64,000 bases of DNA, taken from positions 186,001-250,000 of the forward strand of contig JAVHNS010000011.1 in the NCBI GenBank assembly GCA_036872755.1. The letters run 5' to 3'. Of the stretch, positions 13,212 to 24,495 are shown one piece after another. Below the pieces are notes generated by a model. It had not been told where the DNA came from. It saw only the letters and a program-made list of their open reading frames with translations, and did not search any database. Source of the DNA: Orbilia blumenaviensis. Taxonomy: Eukaryota > Ascomycota > Orbiliomycetes > Orbiliales > Orbiliaceae. Positions within the stretch are counted from its first letter, which is position 1. Each line of letters starts with the position of its first letter. The position numbers were made by a program, and so were the translations under genes.

Positions 13212-15474
13212 GGCTTTTATGCAAGCTGTATACGCTGTTTCTGTCGGATATTATATGAATCGGGATTCCAGTAGATATCTTTGGAAATTCTTGGACCGTT
13301 CAGCATGCGGAAAATGCAAAATTTGAGAGCAGTCGTCGAGGCCTTGGCACGAGACAAATTAATATATATAAATAAGAAGGACTGATCAATTGAGATTTTG
13401 GTTTGTGGAGATTCTATGTGATCGTGAATGTGTATTTGATTCGTTAATTCAACTGGAGGAGGAACTTTGGCACACTCTTATATACATTCTTAGGTCGTTG
13501 AATCTATGGAAATATACTGACTAATACTTTGGCCTTGCGATATCAAATGTGTCCCAGCCGGTAGCGCTAGCATTCCTTACAGTCATTGTCCTGCCAGCGC
13601 TGCAGCTTTCAGAGTAGGAAGCCATAGGAATACGGGATCAACACAGAACCTCCAGATTTCTGAGAGACCAGACCTGTGTCCGGTGGCACAGTTTGCTGCG
13701 GCCCGCGGCTTGATGATACCATTTCCTCTAATTTCCTACAGGATATTTTATAGGCTATCAAGGTTTGATGTTTAGGAGGGGATAAATTTGATTAATTGTG
13801 GAGATGTTGTAACCATATGTACATGTAAACATGGTGTTCTATGCCCCAAAAGGATCGATTTGGATTCCTGTCAAGATCCATCCTGTATGTACATTATCAG
13901 TTTATACTTATGAAACGTCTTTGCCAAACATTTTGAAACTGGCGCAGTACTTGCAGTGCTTCTACTTGTGTGGCAATAGTTCGGGTACCCGTATAATGCC
14001 GGGATTTGGGCGCTTGCTTGCCGTATAAATCGAGGATGCACCCATCTATACGCCAACAAGAGCGAAGATACAGCCCAGGAGCAGCGCATAGAAACTCATA
14101 AGGTACTTTCTGGTCCCGTATATTTTATAGCTGTGCAGACACCAGCCCTCGAGGTGTCAAAATGCAACAGACTCAACACATGATCATGTAACGCATCTAG
14201 CCTGATAGGCTATAGGTCATGCACCGCTAGCTATGCTTAGGGTTTTGGCTGGAAGGCAGCATGCATGGAGTATCGCCATCTCATCCTAAGCGCTTCCCGC
14301 CATAAATATTCGAGCCAAGACTACTGAAACTCCACCGGTTTGGTCCTCAATTATGGAGCAACAAGACGGGTATCCATGATAAACTTACTCACTCGCGCGT
14401 TATATTCAGTAGCAGAAAGGAGTGGCAGAAAAGGGTTCCTAATAATAATTGGGGCTTAGTTTACACCAAGTCTGATATAGGAAGGAACTGTGGCATTCTG
14501 GCACTGATACGGCTTCTGAGTTGTAGGATCTATAACCTGAGGTATGCGATACGTCTTTAAAATCACAGATGAGAGTGTAGGATGCCAATAATATTGTAAT
14601 ATTAACTAATCGATATCGATTTTTTTCGCTCAAGGATTAGTCGCATATGGTCACGATCCCAAAGAGCCGTGAGGCTAAGATGGTCAGTTGGTGAATATCC
14701 TGTAGGGTTAATTGTTGAGCCAATATCGCGCTAGCGCTGAACCGCGAGCTCCGATGATGGCGATATCACGGCCGGGTGGTTTGCTGTGAAATTGTTTTAC
14801 TATTCAGTATTGAGGCAGAGCTTCCATTCGCCCACTATAGTAATACTATAGCACAGTTTCTAAAGTAGATATCTGAACTTCGCCCTTATTCCTTTCTATA
14901 TTGCCCAGCCGCTCGCTAGATATGGTACATATCCCTTAGCCTTGGGACCATATATAACATTAATTAGGTCAGATGGCGCACAGGCAGTCTGTCATGTCTG
15001 TGACATCATTCTTTGCGCATTCGAACTCATATAAAATCTACTTTGATATCGGTGCCGTATTTTAATATTTAATGCAAGCTTGTGGCACTTTTGAGGGGCT
15101 AACGTTACATAACCGCCGGGCAGAAATGTAAATTTATACTTCCCCGCGAGTTTATTTGTCTAGACTTCTAACTAAGCCTCCTAACCTGCCGCTCAACTAG
15201 GTGTAGAGGCTTGGATTGGACGGCATGTGCTTTTCATTTCGAAATTTGGGTACATTCGTAGACTATAAGTACCACGGATATCGATAGGTATCAAAATTTA
15301 CAGACACATTCTCGTCAACTCATATTCTCCACAATTAAAAACAAAAGCTTGATCCTTAGATATTATTTCAAACACTTATATTGCTTATAAATCGTTTTCT
15401 CTTATTTTATATATACATATACAGTAGGATCGTGTATCTGTACGCTTAGCCCGATCATTGCCAGGGCAAGGGTC
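13212..15474. other. Intergenic region
   Basis: 2.26 kb with no supportable gene. Short open frames (13831-14028 +, 13871-14089 -, 14439-14633 -) overlap each other on both strands and show no domain. Moderately A+T-rich; it may include decayed repeat DNA, but no terminal repeats were found. The last few hundred bases are the likely promoter of the gene starting at 15475. Confidence 0.4.
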
Positions 15475-17289
15475 ATGTATAGATCCCGGATTTCATTGGT
15501 CACGGCCATATTTTGGCTGGTGGCGACAGTACTAGTATTTGCGCAAGATCAAGTCGAAGCCCTTCAGGATTTCAAACCTTCGAATTCTCCGTTTCTTATT
15601 ACCTCACCCCCTCCTCTGGCAACTCTTTTCCCTAGGTAAGCTGATCATAGTATTACAATATTAGCCTTCTGAACGGCCATAACCTTGCATGACAGAATAT
15701 ACTAAGCAGCGTGATAATGATAGGGCTGCCGAAAAGGACATTGTCTTCAACATACCTGCTAGTGTCGCCACAGCGGCAAATAAAATTCTAGAAATAGACA
15801 CTCGTTCTGCCCCTGGTTGTAGCGACGGACTCGGAGACTTTGCCGATAAAAAGAAGGCTGTGCTGAAACGCCCTGGTATTAAGGGACGGTCTGCTGCTAT
15901 CCAGTATGCCAATGCTATTTGTGCTTCGGAGCACTTCATTGAAGGGGTCATCCGCGGCGGACCGCTAGCAATGTTTCAAAATTTTGACATCGGAAATGTG
16001 GTCATACGGGCGGCTGGAGCTGCTGAAGCTTATGCCATAGTACTTGAATACGCACGATCGGTAACAGGAGGCATCATCCCAAGGCTAGATCCAGTCAAGC
16101 TCGCCACTGTTGCGTGGGTTTTGGCCTATAGATATCATGAACAAAGTCGCCGGGTGCAGACCCATAACACCATTCCGGCTAGCGATATCCAAAGCCAGTG
16201 TCCTTTGGCTTCGACTATGTGTACGGCCAACTGTCAAATCCTTGGGGGTGCTATGGGATATTGCACTACTCAATGCCAAACAAAGAGGACGACCGGCCCT
16301 TGTACGGCTACATCTACGAAGTCATCACCCGTCCGCGTTGTCACAGCATCAATAACTCCATGGGAGGTTCCACCGACGTATATAGACATACCTCTGCCGG
16401 CTCCACCGGCTCCCTCTGCCAACTGTCCCGATGACAATTCCGGGCTTTTCGCTGTCGATCTGCTCAAAGGAGCTGAGTATCACTTTTGCCAATTTGTGAA
16501 GTATCCGCAAGAGATGACCAAGCCGCTACTAAAATCATATGACGGCACTGGAGACGACTTTGCACAGACCCCTGGGCCATCAGTAAAACCCGGCGATTAT
16601 CAACCAACTTTATTTAAGATTGATCTTACGTTTACGCCTCTCCCCAAAACTAAGTGCCTCATGACCTGCCAGGAGGCATATCGTGCTATCGTAAATGGCC
16701 CATGTGAGTGGTATCCTTGTCCATACGTACATCAAATTCTATTGAGGAGTTTTGAATACTTTCTCTTCCCGCAATTGAGTGGATATCGCTAACGGGTATT
16801 GATTATCTTATGTAAACAGGCGGAAAGAAGGACGGGAATAGAATTTCTCGCAGTGGGCACATCAATGTCGGTTGTGGAATTTACTTTTACAATATACTAT
16901 CTCCTCCACGGTCGTTGTCATCACGCGAATGTCACAAACCATTTTCTCACGGAGATTCGAGAAAGAAAGATATCGACCTCCTTCTTAAACTCTTCGTTGA
17001 CAAATTGGGAGACACAACATTAGGCCCAAACGATAAACCATGGGGGCCGAGAATTGACGACATTAAGCACACCAATTACAGATTCACTGTTGCGTGGATC
17101 AAAGGTTGCATCAGTACTGTCCAACCGATGAAGCTTAGAGAACCTATTCCGGGAGTTTGGATGAGAGATCTTTTGTATGAGAACTGGAGTAGGTGTAATA
17201 ATGGAGGAGCTGGTGGCTTTATCGATGCTGGCTGCTTGCGGTATACTTATTCGCCCGGTTTACCGGAAATCACTTTGAGATTGGTCTGA
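15475..17289 (+). CDS. Secreted cysteine-rich protein, effector- or cell-wall-type, unknown function
   Basis: Three exons, 15475-15635, 15724-16703 and 16820-17289, give 536 residues. Intron 1 (88 bp) has a GTAAGC donor and a TACTAAG branch before a TAG acceptor; intron 2 (116 bp) starts GTGAGT. Both junctions hold frame. Exon 1 is a signal peptide (hydrophobic core ISLVTAIFWLVATVLVFA). The central part carries a Cys cluster (CPLASTMCTANCQILGG, YCTTQCQTK). Intron 2 removal creates CQEAYRAIVNGPCGGKKDGN followed by INVGCGIYFY, a Cys-spaced C-terminal motif I associate with fungal secreted proteins. No enzyme motif is recognised. The gene stands alone, with more than 1 kb of non-coding DNA on both sides. 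Confidence 0.75.
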
Positions 17290-19328
17290 GCGGGTTGCCC
17301 AGTAGGCGTTTGTATGCTCTTGTTGTTTTTTGTTCCAAGTTTTCCTTCGACTTCATAGGCACACCTAGTTTATTGCCGAGACTGCTCATAGGAGTAAATC
17401 AAGTTTGTATTTTTTATTTTTTCATTAAAGGATAGGATGGTATTGCGAACTACCGCTGTTATCAAATATTAAATTATCGTTTCTGTTCAAATAATTTTCA
17501 ACGATGAGATAAGCTATTGCCGTGCCCTGAGATCTTGGGCTAAGTGATCCGGCTATGAGTGACGAAGAAATATGTTCAAGGAGAGTCGGACGGAGGGAGA
17601 GAGAGAGATATGACGTGGACAGTCTGTATTCGCCAATAGGAATAATTTGGTGATATGATCATGGATGTTGGCGCGTCGTCATAAGGGTTTTAACGACAGG
17701 ATAATGCTATTGTAGTCTTGATCTTAGATAGCCCCCGAGACTAATAGCCCCCCATCTAGGTACGAGTATTTATATAGGCATAAGATCTAGCCTCTTAGCA
17801 TATTATTCCCATAGTATGTAGCGTACGTAGTTAGTTTGGGGCCCTTTGCTACAAGATTTGAGATTCTCTGCAAACCAACTTCAACCATTGTATTGACCTC
17901 AGCAACAAGTTTTCAAAGGCAAGTCCTTTAGGAGAAGGCTTCGGTGCTATCCTCGCGTTCTTCATGGTAGCTATGACATCGCTCTTATCAGTATTGATAG
18001 TGGTTATAAGACGTGTTTGCCCTGCTCGGCGGTGGGCCCCACGAGACTAGGCTCAGCTAATAGTGTGTGTTGCAAACGCAATGGGTATATAAGTACACTT
18101 ATGAGGGTATAGTATTTAACATTGGGCTATGGTGCACTTGGTAGGGTTGAAACCAAAATCATAACGACAACCAAGTGTACTCAGTTCGATCCCTATAGTG
18201 TCCCTGACATCACTCAAACTATACTCGGTGTCGCACTAGTTCGGATGTGGCTGGAGCTGGTAAGACGCCCGTTACCAACCTCTATTGTTCTCTCTCTACT
18301 TCGGTAGTTAAGTCTTACAGTCCACAAATGAGAGGGGTCTTCTTTTTTGCTTTACTCCCTCATCAGTCTGTAAACTCTAAACAATCCCTTTTTTTTTTTT
18401 TTTTTTTTTTTTGTTAATCATTCCATCAAACAGTGGGGGGCTCTGGGGCCGAGACTAGGTTGCTATTACAGATTCATCAACAAGGTCAGGCGCACTATGT
18501 ATATTCATACCCGGAAAACAATTGGCTTCAACGTCAGTATAGCGATCGCGTTTAAACGCTCCAATGTATTGATTCTCCTGTCATATGCTACAATTTGGTA
18601 CGGGGCATTCCAGTCGATAGCCTCCCTCTTAAAATTAAAGATTGATTTTTAATTTGCCTCTTATATATTGCCTCACAGATGCCTAGGTAGCCTTACATTA
18701 ATACAATACAAAAAAATAAGTAGAAAAATCGGGCGTCCTAAAAACTTCGTAAGTAGATACAGTAAACTTAGGGGCACATGGTCAGTTCCTCCTTGAGTAA
18801 AGTAAGATTCATGTGGCCTCGCGCCATCGTGATGATTGTCGATTCTATACGGTAAAGCCATGAGCTGCCATCACTAGTCAATAGAATGATAAATAATAAG
18901 AGAACAATGAGAACGCGAAGCTAGCGCTGTATTCTATGATAGTTTCATAGGATACGAACCATAGCGTGTTAACCAACATAAAAATATCAACTACTAAAAA
19001 TCAAGAACCGCAAAAGATGCATCTCGATGAACCCCGCGTATAGCAGACTATAAGAATAATTGAAGGTTAGTAGTATATAGTATGCAAGTTTCTAGTCGTA
19101 GAAAAAAATGAACGCGTTATAACGATTAGTCATGATACTGGTACTGTCACCTGGATCAGGCCGAGCAACGACTTCGAGTCCTTCTATACTTATTGATACA
19201 ATCCAACAAGATATTCTATTCCCTCCACTCCTAACAAACCATCCTTCTCGTCGTATCCCATCCCACAATCACCACCTCAATCCATTTCATCAAATTTGCC
19301 CCCATCAACCAGCATCACATCACCCAAG
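17290..19328. other. Intergenic region with a SINE-like sequence
   Basis: 2.0 kb without protein-coding evidence. It contains the tRNA-promoter-like sequence at about 18124-18412 (listed separately), a short GA-repeat near 17597-17610, and the pyrimidine-rich leader of the dsRBM gene that starts at 19329 (about 19200-19328). Confidence 0.5.
18124..18412 (+). mobile_element. Candidate tRNA-derived SINE or pol III transcript, copy 1
   Basis: A TGGTGCACTTGG at 18130-18141 fits the tRNA A box (TRGYNNANNNGG), and AGTTCGATCCC at 18183-18193 fits the B box. A 24-base T run at 18389-18412 could be a tail or a pol III terminator. The same GGGCTRTGGTGCA opening recurs at 21775. No tRNA cloverleaf can be folded, so a true tRNA gene is unlikely. 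No target duplication was found. Confidence 0.35.
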
Positions 19329-20228
19329 ATGTCCCAACAAATGCAGCAAGCACCATCTCGCGAGGAACGTTTCCTGTTAACCTCACAAGAACGTGAGGTT
19401 TTCGGGAAACGTCTCCTCGAAAGCCCGGCCGAGAAGACGTTTTTGGAGGGACAGGGGCGGAGGGCCCTGTTGGAACATATCCGGCGTGCTGTGCAGGCTA
19501 TCTGCAACGAGCCCGGCCCGAACACCACCCGAGTAGACGTAAGACTCCTGTTTTTTTTTTTTTTTTTCCTGAAGAGTAAATTCTTATCAAATCAACTTAT
19601 CTAACTATTCGTATATAACGGGTACCAGCATTTTATGGTCTACTTCGAGACCGAAACGACGTTGTGGAGTTGTTTCGACTCCATCATCGAAGCGGGGGCC
19701 TTGGGGGACAACTGGACCCTGGAGAAAGTCGGAGAAGAATTGGACGAGCTTGAAGTCCTGTACATCCTATTTGGGATGTGCAGCGACAACATGGCCCTGC
19801 AGATCAAAACCCACGTTACGAAGTGGGTCGCGGAGACAGTTCCCCAACTCGTCCCGAACGTTGACGACGATGTCGTCGACAATGTCGAGATCATGCCCCC
19901 TGAGGCCACCTGGGAAGGGTTTGATGACACGATCGAAGGATGGGTCGACGGCGTTGTGGGAAGTGGGTCTACCGACTACTTCAGATGTACTCTTGAAGAG
20001 TACACCAGGGAGCAGGGTGGTTTCACCATTCACTATAAGACCCCCAAGCAGAGGAACCACCGTCAGCATTGGACCTGTTTGGGAACCCTGACAACCCCCG
20101 AAGGCAACAAAATTCGAGTTGTCGGAAACTCCAGCACCAAGGATGGGAGCAGGGAGGCGGCTGCTAAGGAGATGTTGCGGCGACTGGCGGATACTTGGCG
20201 CGGAGACCGTCTACTTGGAGGACGTTAA
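19329..20228 (+). CDS. dsRNA-binding-motif protein, paralogue 2
   Basis: Two exons, 19329-19538 and 19629-20228, give 269 residues. The 90 bp intron (GTAAGA..CAG) holds a 17-base T run. The start at MSQQMQQAPS is preferred over an ATG 33 bases upstream because the paralogue at 22.4 kb starts with MSHTQQAPS. N-terminal helical region with LTSQEREVF. The C-terminal dsRBM spans about 189-257: helix CTLEEYTREQGG, strands FTIHYKTP, HWTCLGTL and IRVVGNSS, then helix STKDGSREAAAKEMLRRL. It is convergent with its closest relative in the window, 2.15 kb away. No enzymatic domain, so probably an RNA-binding adaptor; partner unknown. Confidence 0.78.
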
Positions 20229-20362
20229 ACTTCGGGTGCTCGGGAACTCGAGAGGACAGAAAACCTCGTTAAAAAATCTCGTCACACTAGAGAGTGACGT
20301 TAAAGCCCTCTCTAGCGAGGAGAAGGAAAACTCCTCGTAAAAAAAAAAACCACACATCCCCA

Positions 20363-20456
20363 CTCTCTACCTCTATCTCTCCCCCTCTCTCCCCCTCTCT
20401 CCCTCTCTCTCTCTTCCTCTCTCTCTTCCTCCCTCTCTCTCCCTCTCTCTCTTCTC
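20363..20456 (+). repeat. CT-rich low-complexity tract
   Basis: Nearly uninterrupted CT/CCT repeat directly downstream of the dsRBM gene, after an A-run at 20339-20349. Confidence 0.85.
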
Positions 20457-21774
20457 GCTACCGTTTCCCTCTCTTATCTTTCTCCTTTTTCTTATTCTCT
20501 CTTCACCAGTCACTTTCTTGTTGACTGGTCATTACTATTCTCGTTATTGTCACTAGTTGTTATTATTACCAAGTTTTCCTTTGCTATTTCGCTGCGCTTT
20601 AAGTATGCGCGTTGTAAAGATTTAGGCTTCGGTTCTTCAATACATTAAGCACCGTAATGCGTAGGGTCACCAATAATCTTTGCGGAAACATTCCTAGTAT
20701 TCGTACGTTATCCCAACGATAGTAAGTTCCCCCAAACTAGTATATTCTAGCTCGATGCCGGAATCTCCTAGAAGAACACTGAGGCTATACATCTCTAATC
20801 CTCGTGTCCTTCGAGCTTTTATCATATCCTCTTAGGTTTGAGTGATAGGAGCCGTACATATCTCTGTGATCTCGTCCCTACCAGTATAGCGTGAATTCTG
20901 AAGTCAAATCCCTAAGTATCTGGCCGCGTTGGAAGAAAGTACGATAAAAACAAAAAGAGGTATCTACATACATATATCCACTCACTTCATATTGTATTAT
21001 GCGCCCCTCTGGGACCTTATTCTCCTCTTGTTATTCTCCATGTTGCTCTTTTACACTTTTTATTCCGCTTTTCTCAGTTTCTCTTTGGTTCCTCTTTTTT
21101 CCGAATCCAGGTCTTTTGTACTAGCTCTCAATATCGTTTCTCTAGAGCCTGACACAGAAATTTTCCAATGAATTTTTAGAATCCTTTGTAAAGCAGGACG
21201 AATTCGAGTTTGCCCAGATAGAGATGAGCCCAATTGCAAGTGATGGCCTGGGACGGAGAGTTTTTATTTATCAAAGTCATAATACGCGCTGTAAAACTAG
21301 TATCGGTCGTCCGTGAGACTAGTATCGGTCCTAGTCTCGTAGTATCAATCCCAAACGACAGTAAGGTATATTAGCTAAAGATTGATGCATGCTTTAATTT
21401 GATGGCCATGTGGGGGACTGCATGCTACTTTGAATCTCCGAAACCAGGAGTAATCCGGCAGTACTCCCACTTTCGGATTCCTTCTTAGGCTAGGTAGGTA
21501 GGTGCTGGTATTGTCTGCTGCCCTAACCCCGTGCTTGCATCCCATAGCAAGCGTTAGTCTCGTAGTATAGCAAGCGTAGCTGTCAGAGTAACAACCCCAG
21601 CGCAAGAATAGAGAGCGTGCTGAGCTTGAGCTCTGGGTATCTATGGGCCGGCGTAGGACCATGTGATGATCTGATGTTTGTTAACGCTCGGCGCTGGGAC
21701 AAACCAACGTATCTACCACAAAAGAATTAATTAATGAGTATATAATTACATTTGTTGGTATAGCTTTCAAGATT

Positions 21775-21974
21775 GGGCTGTGGTGCAACCGGTAGAGGCC
21801 TTGCCTGCAAAAGTATAAATATAAGAAATATACACAAATGAGATTCGTTCAACACGACAAACCGGGAGCACACGCGCACACAGTTCGAACCTCGCTGCCA
21901 ACGGTGTAGATGCGACGCCATCTACTTGTTATTTACAGGCCCTGGTAGCTGGTTCCTTTTTTGCAATTTTTTTT
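21775..21974 (+). mobile_element. Candidate tRNA-derived SINE or pol III transcript, copy 2
   Basis: Box A-like TGGTGCAACCGG at 21781-21792 and box B-like AGTTCGAACCT at 21882-21892, about 90 bases apart, followed by T runs ending at 21974. It shares the GGGCTRTGGTGCA opening with the copy at 18124, but the middle differs. No cloverleaf found. It could be a decayed SINE or a spurious pair of boxes. Confidence 0.3.
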
Positions 21975-21981
21975 CCCAAGT

Positions 21982-22003
21982 TCCCCTCCCCTCCCCTCCC
22001 CTG
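21982..22003 (+). repeat. TCCCC microsatellite
   Basis: About four tandem units of CCCTC/TCCCC, followed by further C-rich sequence. Confidence 0.8.
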
Positions 22004-22381
22004 CCCTCCCTCCCACCACCACTACATTAACATACTACGAGTATCACAATGTTGAGCTCGACATCACGCGTGCACAAAAAAGTTAGATTACGTAGGCCTT
22101 TAGAATAACCACTGGACAATTAATGTTATTACCAACTCGACTATCACCCTGCTAACGAAGAGTCGTATTAGTCTAAACTATAATACAACTTTAACCTCCC
22201 CCTCCTCCAATAAGAAATTGAGGACAGAGAATGGTTTTTTGCTACGAGGAGTTTCCATCTCCCCGCCAAGGAGGTCTTTAATGTCACTCCCTGGTGTGAC
22301 AAGGTTTTTGCAAACGGAACACTCCCTCCCTCTACGACAGTCCAGAGGACGAGCTTGGTAGACGCGTTCTTCATCTCGAGA

Positions 22382-23276
22382 TCATATCCCTCTAAGCATC
22401 TGCAACATTCTCCTTGCCGCCGTTTCCTTGCTCCCTTCCTTCGTGCCCGAAGTGCCAGTTATGCTGAGTGCACCAATCCCACCTCTAGCCACCGTAAGCT
22501 TGCATATCCAGTGCCTACTCCCATCCCTCTGACGGGGATTTCCATAGTGTACCGTGAGGCCTCCCTGCTCTTCGGCATATTCATCCAGGCCACGTCTATA
22601 AGCCGTGGCGGGATTTTCGTCCCCTCCACCTCCATCAAGCCCTTCCTCGGGATCGGAATCAAAATCGTAAGCAGCAGGGTCATCGATGGGGAACTGTTCA
22701 ATGACCACCCTGAGGTCCACGATCATCCCCGCGATCCAATTGGCGACGTGGGATTTTATCTGGGGGGCGATATCCTCCCCGTGCATTGCGAAAAGAATGC
22801 ACAGGACATCAGCCCCGTTTAAATCCTCCCCTTCCCTCGTCAGGTCCAGTCTTCGCCCGAAGACCCTCTCCTGGTCGAGTTCTTCGTAGCAGCGTTGGAG
22901 GGATGTCTGCTGGCATAGGAAGGTGCCGAATATCTGGACGTGGTATTGAAAACAGTTGGTTAGCATCTTTTCTTTTTTTCTTTTTTTGTTAAATTGTTTT
23001 TTGGTTTGGAGTCTGTTTCTTTTCGAGGAGTGGACTGAAGGGGTTTTAGTTACTCACCTCGACCTTCCTAGCGGAAGTCTCTGGGGTGTTATGGGTCGTC
23101 GACACGGTATGCCAGATGTAGTCGGCAATGGCAAATTGGCCGGCGACCCTCAGCTCTTCCCTCCTCATGTGCATCCTCTCCCCTGGCTCCGCCGCGAGGA
23201 ATCTTTCGAAAACCTCACGCTCTTGTGAGGTTAACGTCAAACCCTGGGCGGACGGAGCTTGCTGTGTATGGGACAT
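22382..23276 (-). CDS. dsRNA-binding-motif protein, paralogue 3
   Basis: Two exons, 23276-23058 and 22933-22382, give 256 residues. The 124 bp intron (GTGAGT..CAG) sits at the same place as in the paralogue at 19.3 kb. Start MSHTQQAPS, then LTSQEREVFERFL, matching LTSQEREVFGKRL in the paralogue. An acidic/Gly-rich linker (SDPEEGLDGGGGDEN) precedes the C-terminal dsRBM at about 183-254: helix RGLDEYAEEQGG, strands LTVHYGNP, HWICKLTVA and ALSITGTSG, helix TKEGSKETAARRMLQML. The stop follows the last helix almost at once, so the motif is the extreme C-terminus. The role is unknown; dsRNA binding is inferred from the fold. Confidence 0.78.
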
Positions 23277-24495
23277 ATTCTTTTCTTCTTGGTGATTGTG
23301 GCGGTTTAGGTGGGTTTTGGAGGATTTGCTGATGGGGATTATGGGTGAAGGCGGGATGGAGAAGGTGAGATGGAAAGATGAAGGTGAGATGGGGGAGGTG
23401 AAGGTGAGATGGAAAGACGTACTGGATAGTTTGAAGGAAACTGTATATATTACTGCACAATATTAACAGGTCGTTGGCCGGGACCCATTACGCACGGCTC
23501 ATGGGTCTCATACCGCCGAGATCTACGTAGTCGCATTATGGAAAGGTACCCGTAACCTTACCGCATATTAGGAGAATAGCCCATTGATAAATAATCCCTA
23601 AAAATATACAAAAGGGAGCGTCAAGACTTCACCGAAACGAAAAGTCCCGGTTCGGGTTTTATAATTGAGCATAACTAGTCTACGACCTGCCTCGCAGCTG
23701 GCCTCGCAAACCTATCTAAAACCAATGCATAATGGCCAATTGACAAAAGTTATCCCAGTATACAATTACCTCCAAAAGTGGCACTAACAGGAAATAATGT
23801 TAGTAATTGCAGCCATACGAATCCACTAGCAACTACAACAGAAGCCTTAGCTTACCATAAACTTTACTAGCCGTTCCGCGAAAAATGCAACACGATGTGT
23901 GTTGCGAACGAGGTCTATACGGGTGTGTAACCGACGACACGCTAGTTAACCAATAAGTTCGTGCACAGGCCAGTAATTCGGTTAAGCCGCCGTCGATGCT
24001 GCCGAATGAAATTGGGAGGTGGTAAAACATCCAACAACCAACATAGTATGGCGGGCTAGATCTATAGAGAGAAGTTTAATATATTACTAATGTGCTAAGG
24101 CTGCATGGGGGTATAGTCTATGTCTTGAGATCTTTGGCATAGTGTCGGTGTGTACGATAAACTCCCGATAACAGGTTTTTTGGAACTTCCGGCGGTGCGT
24201 GAGGTTTTTACACCTGGGGTTTAAGAATAGGGACTAGACCACGATGGATAAACAGAAAGTTTTAATTTTATGGGTGTTGAAACTAAGACTATTCTACGAC
24301 ATCTATAACCCAATACAAATAGAACATTGAACTAAGATACCGGAACACACCAGCGTCACAGATAACCGACGACCCTACCGAGTACCCTTGTACAAAATAT
24401 AGGAAGCGAACAACTCTTTGAAAAACGGCGAGAAAAAAAAAAAAAATTGAACTTAGAAATGCGTGCGGCTAGCGGAGGGACCTATAACCCTGTAA
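23277..24495. other. Intergenic region
   Basis: 1.2 kb. The first ~180 bases upstream of the dsRBM start hold a degenerate repeat of CATCTCACCTTCA (minus strand), a CT-rich leader typical of fungal promoters. The rest shows nothing that I can support; the open frame at 23833-24030 has no domain. Confidence 0.45.

Larger units (their letters stand above)
20229..22381. other. Spacer between convergent dsRBM genes
   Basis: 2.15 kb. It contains a long CT-rich low-complexity tract (20363-20456), a short direct repeat of ACTAGTATCGGTC (near 21296 and 21317), the second SINE-like sequence, and a TCCCC repeat (21982-22003). Open frames at 20929-21171 and 21375-21662 have no recognisable domain and are not called. 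Confidence 0.5.

Noticed and set aside
15664..15693. Acceptors at 15664 and 15693 for the first intron of the secreted Cys-rich gene
   Set aside because: The first makes a 29 bp intron and both lead to early stops; the acceptor at 15723 preserves frame and has a good branch site.
18124..18200. A functional tRNA gene
   Set aside because: A and B boxes are present, but acceptor, D and T stems do not pair; the same holds at 21775.
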